Positions 36,631-49,256 of a DNA stretch of 64,000 nucleotides are shown here, in pieces. The stretch covers positions 21,229 through 85,228 of the forward strand of contig JXTB01000040.1 in the NCBI GenBank assembly GCA_002914805.1, written 5' to 3'. The notes below the pieces were generated by a model. It was not told the origin of the DNA. It saw only the letters and a program-made list of their open reading frames with translations, and searched no databases. The translations under genes were made by a program, and so were the position numbers. Positions within the stretch are counted from its first letter, which is position 1. The number at the start of each line of letters is the position of its first letter. This DNA is from Parasponia andersonii. Taxonomy: Eukaryota > Streptophyta > Magnoliopsida > Rosales > Cannabaceae.

Positions 36631-37807
36631 TTTTGGCTGGAAGAGCAGCCAAAGCGAAAACCGATTCATGAGAAAGTTAGCAAAACGTTCTTTCTGCAAT
36701 GAAAACTGAGAAGAGAAATATTAGAGATCATAGTTTGAGAGCCACAGTCCCATATCTTGAATAAGTTAAAAGAAGATATTGTTTGTTGAGGTAAGTTTTG
36801 GATGATACACAAGATAAGCTGTACAAGAAAAGCAACATTTCTTAGTTTAGTTTGTTCATACAAGCACTCCTAAAGGAATGGCATAGTTTGTAACGACACA
36901 AAATCTTCAAAAATTGATAGAGAGAATATCCTCATTCTCCATGTTTACTTTTATTTTATAACATTAAATATAAATATATATTTTTTTCTCTTTTATTTAT
37001 ACTTTACCAAAGTTTATTCTCATTCCAAAGATAATGTCAGATTGTTGTCTTTTGATTCAGTATACTTCTATATTTAGTATATGTTATAATTATACAAGAA
37101 CATATGTAACTGAAGCTTAAAAATGGCCAATATGGGTGTCAACATTCACGTAAAGGGATGCTTGTGTGCACTTTATTAACAATCATTTTCGAGGTTGTAA
37201 TACTTTTTGATATGTGGAATGATTTCAATCTACTTATTTGGACGAAAAATCAAAGCCACCTTAGTTTTATCTTATTGGCATAATGTTTTCTAAGCTAAGT
37301 TGGATCACACAAATTGGTACCATTCCAAATTCCCACAAATACAATGTAAGGAATGGATGTAGGAAATCCATCTTCTGATTATTTATTTATTTATTTTTTA
37401 AGATTAAGAAGACACAAGAAAGTTAAAATAATACCATACCCTAGTTTAAGTTAAAATTAATGACACCTCTGGACAGACACGATTAATTTTTTTAAAAAAA
37501 AATTACACAGATTCCCCTCCTTTAGTTAAATTAAGAGAAATTACAAACACTCCTTTAGTTAAACTTTAGTTAAACGTGACTGTTTTACTTTACCATTAAA
37601 CTTTTATTTTATTTAAATTCTTTCTATTGCAACAACATTAAATTGTTTAAATTAGAAGAACAACAAAGCGAAGTAGTGAAAATTTCATTGGTTTTTCAGC
37701 ACTAAACTGTTCATGTAATTATGATTTTTGGTCCAAATGTATGACCCTAATTTTCACATAAATCAGAGTCTAATTTTCACATAAGTTATCGTCACTGTAA
37801 TTATTCC

Positions 37808-37838
<31 letters not shown>

Positions 37839-39367
37839 AGTGCTAAAAAAAAAAAACCTATTATGTTTTTACATTTGTAATGCAAATCCAATAGCAAAAA
37901 GGAGGTAATCTCGAAAGTTAACACAATAGTAATAATCCCAATGAACCATTATTCTCATTCAATAAATCTAGCTCTATTGCTATCAAAAAGGACAGGTCAA
38001 ACATGGTGACATGAGGAATAACGACATCCTTTTACTTTTAAAAAAGAGCTGATTCAGAAGAGATTAATTAATTCATCGAATTCGAACATGGTGTGACCTA
38101 TCAACCTAAAGGAAAGATTCCTGGTTTCGAATTGCTTTGGCAATTAACCTTAACTATACTATACGGCTGTTTTTTCATAGTTCATGTTAAAAACATTATG
38201 TCACCGATCGACAACTGTGCTTTCTTGTTTTGTATACTCATTTTTGTATTTTGCTATGTGTGTCTTTGTTGTCTATTTGTTACTCCAGAACCAGAACAAT
38301 CTTACAATCAACAAAACGGGTGTGGAAGCGACAAATGTTGTCACGTTTGGTTTGGATATAATTGAACGCATAATTTAAAAATTAAAAGCAACTTGGGAGG
38401 TTCAATTTTGGAGCCGAGGTCCGTAAAGTAAATGTCGGTCTCTCAAATATAAAATAGTGAGTATATAGTTAGAGTGAGTCTACAACTAAAGGTTGTGGTT
38501 GTGGTATAACAGTAAGATGTCTTTCTTAGATCTTTCCCTTTCTTCCGAGTATGATACCAGGCCGAAGGCCGAGAGAGAATAGGTCACACCTTTATAATTC
38601 CTCGGTGGAGCCATGGCACCACCTGATTCTCGTTTTTTGTTCAGTGAAAAAAAAAACAAAGAAGTTTGTCTGTAGTCCTACTAAGTATATAGGATTTACT
38701 GCATACTCTATATTGGAGAAAGAAAAAGGAAATCTGATTTATTTATGCTCTAAAAATGAGAATTGATATAGACGAGCATTAAAGAAAAATGAAGATCTCA
38801 ACATTACTCTCTTTTTTTCGTAGGAATTTACAAGCATTTTTTAGGATTGTCTTTTACCAACCCCGCCTCTTCTTAACTTACTTCATTATCTCCAGTTTAC
38901 TGTTAGCCATACTTTATATGTTTTCCAAAGTAATTAAAGTTTAAACATTTAAAAGATCGAGCTTAAAGATGTACAAGCTTGGAAAGTAAACAGAGTGCTG
39001 CCGTGCTGGCTCAGCATTTTGATGTGTTGTGATAACTTTTACAATGCCAAATCTTTGTTTGATACAACAGAGTGCTTAAAGCCGAAGAATTGTCACATTT
39101 TAAGAGACAAATAAAATAAAGAAGACGGCAAACTTTATGTCTTTGGATGTTACAAAGAATGACCAACCAAATAAAGAAAAAAAAGAAAGAATATAGGTAA
39201 GGAAAAGAAAACAAAATTCGGCTATACAGTATACAGAGTTTGCCATGACCACTGCCTAATTATTCACTTATTCTGATGATATCAAAAGTTGTTTTTTTTT
39301 TTAAAAAAATCTTCATGTTTTCATATTAAGCCAAAAATTACATATGATACAATGGCAATGAAGGGTA
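36631..39367. other. Intergenic, no gene seen
   Basis: 3' UTR of the membrane-protein gene on the left and probable 3' UTR of the PX gene on the right. Between them is AT-rich DNA with a 23-base poly-A run near 37808 and only short unsupported frames. Confidence 0.5.
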
Positions 39368-42300
39368 TCACAAAGAAGTACTTGGCAAAGAACCCATTAA
39401 TATGACATTATCACTGTCCTTGTGCACTCCCAAGTTCTCAGGCTTTGCTTTTGTAAACAAGCCAGCGAGAAATCCAACATTCAAACCAGAACTCAATCCC
39501 TTCCCCAAAAGGTCTAAAGCCCCACTGCTTTCACCACCGGCCCAACGGTCGTCAACCCTGAGACGTGCTCCGCAAGGGCAGTCTGTGAGCTTTTTGAAGC
39601 AAGGTTTGTGGAATACCGACTCACAAGAGGGACATTTTTCTATGTCAACTTCCTGCTACAAGTTTTCTAGTCAGATGACTAATATGCTAATCAAACAATC
39701 AGTCATTTGAAGGAGGTCAAGCTTTCTTAGGCACTATTAAGTAGAAAAGAAATCTTTGACTTGAAAACTGAAATTCGAATATATCTAGTTTGGTTTCAAA
39801 TCTGTTCTCAATTCAATTGATTTTGAAAGCTGTTACTTTCATGATACGAGACTTATCGACCTTCCTTTAAGAAATAAGAAAAAAGAAAAAGACACAATTT
39901 TTCATGTGGGTGTTTCATGCTTATTAGAAAAATGTGTACCTGGAAAGGGAAAATGAGAGAAGATGGATCATTGCAAGCTTGCCGAGCACTACATGGGACT
40001 CCCACGTCACAACATATGAGGCACTGATCTGTTATGTGCTCCACGATTTTCTTCAACACAGTCTCCGCCATCACAGGTAGCACTGCCAAATGATTAAATA
40101 TTTTATCAGAATATGTATGAACTCAGGAAATTAGAGGTACATAATAGATCTGTTTGGTTTCACTTCCAACAGGAAGTTTTGAAGTACTCCAAGGTGAATT
40201 TGCGTTAAAGACTACATAGATTCTGAAATCAAATCTAGAAGCTATGGCAAAATTAATAAGCTTGGCTTTGGAACCTAACCTGCAAACGCCCCTTTTGAAA
40301 GATCAATAAGGTCTCTGAGGGCAAAAAAATCGTTGCTTTCAAGAAGATATCTTCGAGAACCAAGCACTTTGTTGATAGACCCACGAAATGAGCAGCGGAC
40401 ATATGAAAGCATACTTCCTATTTTCCTTCTGACACCCATAACGTGAAGCAGGGCAGGGACCTTTGAGAAGAGGAATGGATTAACTGCACTGACACAAAGC
40501 ATGGGCTGCAAGAAAGAAAAGTCATTGAAAAATGAGAAATTTCCTCAGTTAAGGATTTTATTCAGTTTAATAACCACCAAACAAGATGCTATGTAGGATG
40601 CTGTTGGATCAGTTACCTGATCATGTATGGAATCCAAATATGATTTAGCCAGCTGAGAAACTGGATATTGCATAAAATCCCAATTATGCAATACTCTTGC
40701 GGGTAAAACTGCAGTTTCATTTGTATGGCAAGAAGAGCAAAATAATTGGCTGGTGTATTCACAGAGTCGAGGTTTTCCCCATCCCAAAGTCTGTGCAAAG
40801 TCTCGTATCAGCGTCTTTCCATCATCAAAATGTTTGTAGCAACCAGCACAAGTATAATGTTGTGCTTCTAACATCTGCTTCGTAGATTTGTATGGTTGGA
40901 TTTCAACAATAAGCGATATTGTCTTCCCTAATGTGATGTTATCTCCATCTCCTCTAGAAGTAGAGCGAGGAGTCACTGTATTTGACCCAGGGGAGCTGGG
41001 AACTGAACCTTGAGGGAACAAAAACCAAATCAATGCACTTGGAGACGTGGCAAAAAACTTGGGATGAAGAATGGAGTGCAGGCACTCCTGAATGAGAATG
41101 CTCCTCTCTGCAATAACATCAGGAGATGCATTTCCAAAAAACTTTCTGGGCTCCTTTTCAACAGCAGCCCAGGCAGAAGGCAGAATCCAACCCTGGCTTG
41201 AACATAATGATTTCAACCGACGATACATGGTAAAGAAATCTCGATATCGACGTTCAACCTCCCATTGATCCTTGCCACTCCATACTTTTATTTTGTATAC
41301 GGTGTACCCCTTCACTCCAACTAGTCTTTCACTCAATGAGACATCCCCTTTCTTCTGCCTAGCACCTACCACTTCAATCCCATCAATTCTCAATGGGTGC
41401 TGGATCACTAGGTGAGTAACATCCGTGCCAGAAGTCGAAGCAGAGGTTCCACCATCTCTCAAGGGTAGAGATAGCTGAGATTGTGATGCCCTATTACTAT
41501 GAGGGAACCAAGCCCCCGGGGTCTCACTGGAGTCCAGTAAAATTTCCTCCATTTCAAGGACAACCTCATCATAAAACTCGTTAAGCTCGAGATCATTTGT
41601 CTGCAATATTTGTAATGTACCAGTGAGATACAAACAACTTAAGAAAAGAGCAACAACCCAAGAATTTCATACGTTTGGAGGATTAAGAACTAAATTCTAT
41701 AGAAATAAAGTGGACATACGCTTTCTAGTTTCGTCAAAATTTAAAAACTTGAAACCAAAATCCAAGTTTTTGCAATATACTCAGTGAGGAGATGAATGCA
41801 TAAATAACATTTAAGTAATGACTGACCTTCACTGCAGTAGGATGAGCTTCAACGTGATCTTCCGAAACAGGGGGATTCTTCCTTATGTTAGTCCCGAAAC
41901 CCGATCGGTCTGTCTTTGGTTTACAGTCTTCAAGAAAATCTGACTTCGTATTTCTAGAAGACACAGTCGAATGAGAGCTTAGTTGATTAGCTGATTCGTC
42001 ATCAAGAGGTTCCAATTTTATTTTTGAGTTACTCAATGCTGGACTTTTTGAAATTCGACTATCATCAATATTTATGCTCTCCTCAGTAGTCATATTTTGG
42101 TGCCCCTGTGATTTGTTCATATTGTTAAAACCTGACTTTACAGGAACATTTTCTTCTAGTGAATCCAGCTCAAATTTCTTGGAATAGTCTGCTAATTCAT
42201 CCCCACCTCGAACTTGATCATTGGTACAGGAAACATGACTTGTTTCTTCTTGCTCTGTTTCATGAACCCTTTCAAAAGAAGGTGGAATGGTAAAAGCACT

Positions 42301-43638
42301 TTTGGTAATCTCAATCGAATGATGACTACCTTGAACTTGATAACTGGCCACAGGAATATCCTTCACATCTTCTACCACCTTAGAGTCACCAAAATTCAGA
42401 AAATCAGCCGGGACCTCAGAATTATAAGCAATATCATCCAAAGTATTATCACCTTCAACTTGATTGCTGGGGACGGTCATATCTGTCAGACTTTGTCCTT
42501 TCTCATTTTGACGAGTTCTTAAAAACCCAGTTGCGGTCACAGAAGTGGAATCCAACATTTCTCCTTTGGTTTCAACACTCTTTTCTGCCTGGTTTTGGGA
42601 AACAGTCTTGGTGAATAAATCAGAAGCCTGTCGAGTTCCTTCACTTTCTTGCATAAAATCATCCCAATCTTCTGAACCAAAGGCTACAGATGAGTTAATA
42701 AGTAATGGATTTTCATTCTTTCTTCTCACTTCCTGTAGATAATTCACGTTCCTCTGATAATTGGAGCCAGATTTATCCTCATCGTCTGTACCACAGTTGT
42801 AAATGGAATCCTCACCATCAGATTGCTCATTTCTAGATGAGTTGCCATCTTCCGGTCTCTCCCTCTCCTTTATATCATCATAGAAATCAGGTTCCGGTTC
42901 TAACCCATTAAAGCAATTCCCATCCTCTCCACCAGCAATGCAATCCAAAGAGCATTTCTCAGCTTCTGCTGAAGATTTCGAATCATTTCCAACCGAAACT
43001 GACTCATTAGCTTCTTGGGTACACATCTGTTCAACACTACTATTTCCAGTAACCCCAATCTCATCAACCCCTTTCTTTGCCATCAAACTGTCTTCACCAT
43101 CTTCCCCACCATCAACTTTGCTGAAAACATTTCCAAACTCCGATATCCCTTTCAAAGGTAAAGAAGACTCAGGCTCAACCTTCCAAGACATTAACTCATT
43201 CAAACTAGAACCACCTCCGAGATCAAGCTCATCACTACCATACAATTCAAACCCACTAGAGCCATAATTCAAACCGGGTTTTTTCTCACGAATACCATCA
43301 TTATTCCCATTACAAAACTCGATTTTCCTATCCCCCGAACACGTACCAATCTCCTCACAATTCCTCTCCCCCAAGCTAAAATTCTCCAAACCGCCACTCT
43401 CCTCCCCAAACCCAAAATTCCTCACAGACCCAAACTCAGATTCTCCTACACAATCGTTAAAAACAGTTATCGTGCTACACATACTGGGGGTGCCCATGGC
43501 CGAGTTCGCGCTACAGTAGCGGTCGAACTCGGACTCACCGCACGACGAGTATCGAGACGAAGACGCATCGCCGTCGTCCGATTTCTGATCGGACGGTTTG
43601 GGAGAGGCGGCCTTACCAGTCCCTTCTCCATTTATCAT
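39368..43638 (-). CDS. PX domain protein with C-terminal zinc-ribbon (DUF4206) domain
   Basis: Probable phosphoinositide-binding endosomal trafficking protein. Five coding exons give 1149 aa: 41827-43638, 40617-41600, 40280-40505, 39940-40082, 39368-39652. Residues 1-604 are acidic, Ser-rich and low-complexity, probably disordered. A PX domain spans about 670-815: YTVYKIKVWSGKDQWEVERR then YRDFFTMYRRL, the Arg-Arg-Tyr block that contacts PI3P, and the proline-poor loop before KEPRKFFGN. The C-terminal third carries the Cys/His-rich domain shared with Rubicon and PLEKHM1: CAGCYKHF, LFCSSCHTNE, CLICCDVGVPC, CPSCESVFHKPCF and CPCGARL. In animals this domain binds Rab7; plants have a PX-plus-DUF4206 family (for example At3g48195), and Rab binding here is inference. 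The gene faces MPP10 head to head across 1.4 kb. Confidence 0.9.
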
Positions 43639-45059
43639 CTGAGAAACCCAATAAAATTCATAAAAAAAAAAAAAAAAACAAAAAGAAAAATGGAAAAATC
43701 CAAAGAGACCAAACCTGAAATCGACGGTTCTGCTCTTCTACGGTGGATCGTAGCGTACCCGATAAAAACCCAGATCAAGGATTAGATGGAAGAGAGATTT
43801 GAATTGAATCCGATTGGAGAGAGAGAGCGGGAGCTCAGAAATAGAAAGAAGAAAGAAAACGTTTCGTTTTGTTTTGTTTTTGTTTGGTTTGGTCTGAAAT
43901 ACGTTGGTAGCTTTCTTGCTTAATACTTGGTTTGAGAGCTTGAGAAAGACAACAACGTTATTTATTGGGCTATCCATGAGTTGCAACGTCTGACCTTTTT
44001 ACTTTTCTCTCTCTCTTTAAACTTCGGCTTCTCAACGTAATTTTCTCGACGTTTATTGTCGTTTTAATACAAATGGAACTATTGTCGTTTCAACCTTCAA
44101 CAGAGGAAAGTGGTTAGGGGTCCTCTGTTTTGATTCTGTATTCGGGTTTGGATAAAGTTTTGACTAGATTTTTATGTCAGTTTGAGTAAGGCTAGATCGA
44201 GCGCTGATTTAATAGGAGATGGTTTTAGATTTAATCATTTTCCATTTCAGTCTATTGGGTTGGCAAGTAGTTTGTTCACCCTTTATGTGATTGTACTATA
44301 CACATTTTGCCTATACATTTTTATTATCTTTATGTACTCAAAAAATATAATCATAGATCACATACAAAATATAGTCAGATACTAAATTTAATGCTTTTGC
44401 CCATAAATTTTGATTATCTTTATGAACTCAAAAAATATAGTCATAAACAGCATACTACAAATATTAAATTCGGTGTGTTTTCATATTTGGGATGAACTAC
44501 GTTTTTATCTTAATTTAACTTCTATATCTTTAAATTATTATGAATTATCCCAATTTAATAATCATATTATGAATTGAAGGATCAGAATTGAGACATAAAA
44601 CATAGTACAAGATAACAAATCATGGTATTTGAATTTTTAGGATCTAAATTGAGACAAAAATGGACCAAATTTTGGACATTTAAAAGTGAGGGACCAAATT
44701 AGGTTTTGAGTTTTCATATAGGGGCCTAAAAGTAAAAATGATCTTTCTTGTTGTCTTATACAAAGAACGTCATCTCGTTTGTAGTTATGAAGTTTTATCT
44801 CGCTTCCATAGCGCAACATGCCATCGTACTTTAAAACGAATAAACGACATGTCGCTTTTAATTTCAAGTTTGTTACTTACACCATATAGGTCGTTTCATT
44901 AAATCTTGCAATTTGAGTGTCGTTTTCCCTTCTGAAATTTCAGTGTTGGAAAGCGACATGTACACACCTGCTTAGTAGTCTAAAACCCTAACCAAAACCC
45001 AAAGCTCTTTCTTCTTCTTCCGCCAGACTTAGAACCAGAAAACACGAACTAATTCAGCC
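43639..45059. other. Divergent promoter region between PX gene and MPP10
   Basis: Holds the upstream regions of both genes. A diverged direct repeat of about 85 bases lies at 44298-44475 (both copies contain ttattatctttatg/gattatctttatg, actcaaaaaatata and cata). No further gene seen. Confidence 0.5.
44983..44991 (+). promoter_or_regulatory. Telo-box AAACCCTAA
   Basis: AAACCCTAA lies 69 bases before the MPP10 ATG. Telo-boxes near transcription starts are typical of plant ribosome-biogenesis and translation genes, which fits the product. A functional role is inferred. Confidence 0.55.
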
Positions 45060-48000
45060 ATGGCGACCTCAGCCGAAGCGGGCTCGGAAGCACTACATCG
45101 CCTGAAATCCACAGACCCTCCACAATGGCTCGCACCGAACACCACGCTCTCCCAGACGGCCCGGGCCGCGTCGCAGCACCTCTTCTCCTCCCTCAGGCCG
45201 TACACCCCGAAATCACCATTTGAAAGGCTCCTGGTCGAGGGTTTCGACGCGGAGCAGATATGGCAGCAAATCGACCTCCAATCGCAGCCTCTTATGTCGA
45301 GCATTCGCCGGGAATTGAAGCGGTTCGAGAAAGACCCCGAAGAGATCCGGAAGCTGAAATTGGTTGTGGACGGTGAGGAGAAGGTTCTGGAAGATGAGAA
45401 GGAAAAAATGGAGGTGGAAAGCGATGAGCTTGGGGAGGACTTGGATGGGTTTGATGAGGAACTTGATGATGATGACGAGGAGGAGGAGGAGGATGAAGAA
45501 GAAGGGGGTGAAGACGAGGATGAGGACGGTAAAGCCGGTAACGAAGACGGTGGGATTGAGGATAAGTTCCTGAAATTGAAGGACTTGGAGGAGTTTATGG
45601 AGGATGATGAAGAGAGGGAATATGGGTTGAAGAAGAAAGACAATAAGAAGAAAGCAGTTGATGACGATGATGATGAGGATGAAGACGAAGACAGCGAAGG
45701 CGAAAGAGAAGAAGAAGAGGACAGTGATGAGGTATCTGGTTAGGAAAAGAGATGTTATGAATATTGTTACTAGGTAGCGATGATGGTTTTCTCTTCCTAT
45801 GAACTCTTTTTGAGGTTCTAATTTTACTTTGTTTCGTCTACTTAGATTGGGGAATTCGGGCTTGACGAATATGAAGATGAAGAAGCAGACAAGTTGGAAA
45901 GTGCAAGGTGCGACATTCTTTGTCTTGCTAGCATATGCTTTTAACTTTTGGTTGTATATTGGTCTAAAGACTATAAACGTTTATCAAACTAAGTCTGTTC
46001 CTCAATGCTGAACTGCTAATACAGTAGTACCTCTTAGGCTAAGATTTTTGCTTTACCTGACTGGGCTAGGAATGCGATATATGGACCAAGTTTTTAAATG
46101 TATGGGGACAAATTTTTTTGTTTAATACTTTATCCGTGCTTATTTGTCAATTCAGATACGAAGACTTCTTTGTTGGAGAAAAGAATAAATCTTCTAAAAG
46201 AAAATCCAGTTCAGGAGATTCTGGCAAAGATGATGAGGGATTTGAAGATAAGGTAATGGGTTTTATGCTCTTGTTTGTTATGTTTATCTATTTTGTGTTC
46301 ATGGTCTAGTAACAGTAAATTCTAAATTTAAGAGAAATAGTTTGGTTGAAGTATGTCTTATGTATCATTTTTGCCCCCTATAGAAGACTCTTTCAACCCA
46401 TGAAAAGGAGCGTGAGAAGCTTAAATCAAAAATAGAGCTGATGGAAAAAGCAAACTTGGAGCCAAAAACTTGGACAATGCAGGGAGAGGTAAGTGTTGGT
46501 GCTTCTTAAGTTCCCCTTAGCTACACAGTTATATCACACAGACTATAAGTATGATTCAAGCCCATGAATCAATCTGTTGTTTAATTCTTTTCATTATCTG
46601 TTTTGGACAACAGGTAACTGCCGCAAAAAGGCCAAAGAATAGTGCATTGGAAGTTGATATAGATTTTGAGCATAATGTCAGACCTCCACCTGTGATTACT
46701 GAGGAAGTTACAGCTTCACTTGAAGAATTGATCAAGAAGAGAATTCTTGATGTAAGCCACATCTTTAACTCATCATTATTTGTATTGTTTTCATCTGAAA
46801 TATTTTCTTATGTTCAGACTTCAGATATTGTATTTATATTCTATCGGAATATTTACTTTCCCTTTTTCACCTATCTTTTCTGGACTTGAGGCTCATTCAG
46901 CCTTTGAGGCTTTTTATCCTCGAAGTTGTCTACCTGCATAAAAGAAATGTTCCTGTTAACTTCTTATTCATTTTTACTTGTTGCTTTCCTGACTGTCAAT
47001 CACTTATTTGTTCAAGCTTTCTATTTTTCTTTCTCACCAAAATCCTATGGAATCTTCCTAGGGACACTACGATGATGTACAAAAGCCACTGGCTTTACCC
47101 TCCAAAGCACCAAGAGAAATTAAGGAACTGGTAAGCATTAACATTTGGTATGGTTACTTGAATTCTTGAATTTATTCTGGTGTTCCATGATGGAGGAAGT
47201 AACATTTCGACTTATTGCCTCTTTGTTTGATATACAGGATGAGAATAAGAGCAAGAAGGGTCTGGCTGAAATTTACGAGGTCTGTAATTCGTGATCTGTA
47301 TACACGATTGGATATTTTGCTTCTCTTTTTCTATCTTTCTCCCTTCTGGAATTTTTTTTTTCATTTTATTTTTCTTTTAAGTAGACCTCCAAAAACTGCA
47401 GGGAAATAGTTTTGAAAAGAATTAATACAAGGAAATAATGACTAGGACAGCAACATCACTGCTTAATTCTGTTTCTACATCACTAATAATAAAACTTGGG
47501 AGATAACATCCCTATGAAAAGACATTAGACGTCAAGCTGCGGTTAGCACTCATGTTTGCAGCAGAATTCTCTTCTCTGCAAATGTGGTTAAAGATGGCTG
47601 TCATATTAGAAAGCTGATTTAGAACGTCCCCAGTATTCCTAATATCCCAAGGGACTACTGGATGCTCCTATAGATCAACAGAGTCACCAGAAGCTGAGAA
47701 TCATATGAATCCAGATATCCTCCCAAGACCTCTCCCCGCACACAGGCTATAGAAATTGATCATTTGACTTGGCCACTGGAGCAGTTTTAACAACAAATAA
47801 TTTTTAAAGATCTCTCAAAACAATCCCTGCTATTCCTAAAAAGACCATATCAACAGCAACCTTAGGACATTCATAGGATGCATTTTCTGTGGTGATCTTC
47901 AACTTAGAGGGCAAAAGGGGAGACTAAAGCTTTGGAGCTTTTTCTTTAATCTTTGTACTGGATATGACTTAGCATAAAAGTGTTGTATGAAAAATTTATT

Positions 48001-49256
48001 ATCTCGTTTAATTTGTTCTAGCTAGAGTGAGATCTGGTTTCTTTTTTGCAGGAAGAGTATGTTCAGAAAACAAATATTGCTTCTGCCCCACTGTCATTTG
48101 TAGAAGAGGAGAAGCAAGAGGTAAAACTATGACAGAACTTTAGCATCCTTGTACAATTACATTAACGCCTTATTGTTCCATTCAACTCTGGAGCATTTCT
48201 TTTTAAACTTCTGTTTTGTGCTTTGTTATATTTTAGTTTTGGAGTGCTTTTATTTATTAAACTCGCACTCATAATTTTGATCAGGCAAGCATGCTGTTCA
48301 AGAAACTTTGCTTGAAGTTGGATGCTCTTTCTCACTTTCACTTCACTCCAAAACCTGTATGCTTTCCCAATAATTAAAATCATGTTTTCTATTTTCAGTT
48401 TACGTGTTAGTTGTTTATTTTCCATCAATTCTTATAGGCTTATGACTTTGCTTTATTCCATGATACTGATTTCTTCTATGTTATATTAAATAGGTAATTG
48501 AGGATATGTCTGTACAAGCAAATGTCCCTGCCCTTGCCATGGAAGAGGTATAGAGAACTCTTAATTTCCTTTTAGATAAATATTCTCCAACTACAAATCA
48601 AGGACCAATCATGTAACTTGTATAATTTGTTTTTTATGAGTAGATTGCACCTCTGGCTGTCTCTGACGCAGCCATGTTAGCTCCTGAGGAAGTGTTTTCA
48701 GGCAAAGGTGACATTAAAGAAGAATCAGAACTTACACAAGCAGAGAGAAAAAGGAGACGAGCAAACAAGAAAAGGAAATTCAAAGGTATTGTTAATTAAG
48801 ATGGTTAGAGAATCCATAAGGCTTTGAATATATTTTCTATCCTTCTTGTTCAGCTTGTGGATTTGAAAATAATATGATTCGTGTGGTCGAGATTACATGT
48901 CTCAAATCTATTACTTGGGTCCTATTGTGGCTCATAAGTTTGAAAGGAGAAAGATATTATGCATTTTATTTTTCTGCTTGCGTAAATTGTCAAAGCACTT
49001 ATCCCATATCTCTGCATCACAAATTAATTATTTGTAAATTGCAGCTGAGGTGGATAAAAGGATGGCAAATAAGCCCCGGGATAATGCATTGTCAAACTCC
49101 AACGACGGTAACCTTTGATTAGCTTTCATAATACGCATTCTTCTTAGTTCAATTCATTTTTGTGCTTACTTTCTTGTTTATGCTTCAACTAATGAGCTAA
49201 AAATTACAGCTGAGGCAGCAAATAAGATGACAAAGAAGGCCCGGGATGGCACATAG
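45060..49256 (+). CDS. MPP10: U3 small nucleolar ribonucleoprotein MPP10
   Basis: Nucleolar component of the small-subunit processome, acting with IMP3 and IMP4 and U3 snoRNA in 18S pre-rRNA cleavage. Thirteen exons give 543 aa: 45060-45731, 45846-45907, 46156-46252, 46384-46488, 46614-46751, 47062-47130, 47238-47279, 48052-48120, 48285-48356, 48494-48547, 48644-48785, 49045-49107, 49210-49256. N-terminal block PFERLLVEGFDAEQIWQQID, long Asp/Glu-rich tract (residues ~115-225), then the conserved C-terminal core: EFGLDEYEDEEADKLESARY, WTMQGEVTAAKRPKNSALEV, DIDFEHNVRPPPVITEEVT, IYEEEYVQKTN, LFKKLCLKLDALSHFHFTPK and a Lys/Arg-rich end (AERKRRRANKKRK). The last two exons look like tandem duplicates. 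Intron 7 (47280-48051) contains a retroelement fragment. The family usually runs somewhat longer at the C-terminus. Confidence 0.94.
47535..47720 (-). mobile_element. Non-LTR retrotransposon RNase H fragment in MPP10 intron 7
   Basis: On the minus strand, in pieces separated by a frameshift and a stop, one reads DSQLLVTLL, then VVPWDIRNTGDVLNQLSNM and FNHICREENSAANMSAN. This is the C-terminal RNase H-like module of plant LINE-type elements, which typically ends in a His-(I/V)-x-Arg-Glu-x-Asn-x-x-Ala-(A/D) pattern. Only this tail remains, with no reverse transcriptase seen nearby. Confidence 0.65.

Noticed and set aside
38480..38600. tRNA-like or retroelement-like sequence (ggttgtggtataacagtaag)
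   Set aside because: No cloverleaf could be drawn and there are no A- or B-box matches in the right spacing.
42214..43267. Plus-strand frames within the PX gene
   Set aside because: Antisense to the long first coding exon of the PX gene, whose minus-strand frame is continuous for 604 codons.
45029..45643. 204-residue Ser-rich frame on the minus strand
   Set aside because: It is the antisense shadow of the Asp/Glu-rich tract of MPP10 exon 1 (GAN codons read as serine on the other strand).
46886..47409. Plus-strand frames inside MPP10 introns 5 and 7
   Set aside because: They overlap real exons in other frames or lie in intron sequence; the exon frames join cleanly without them.
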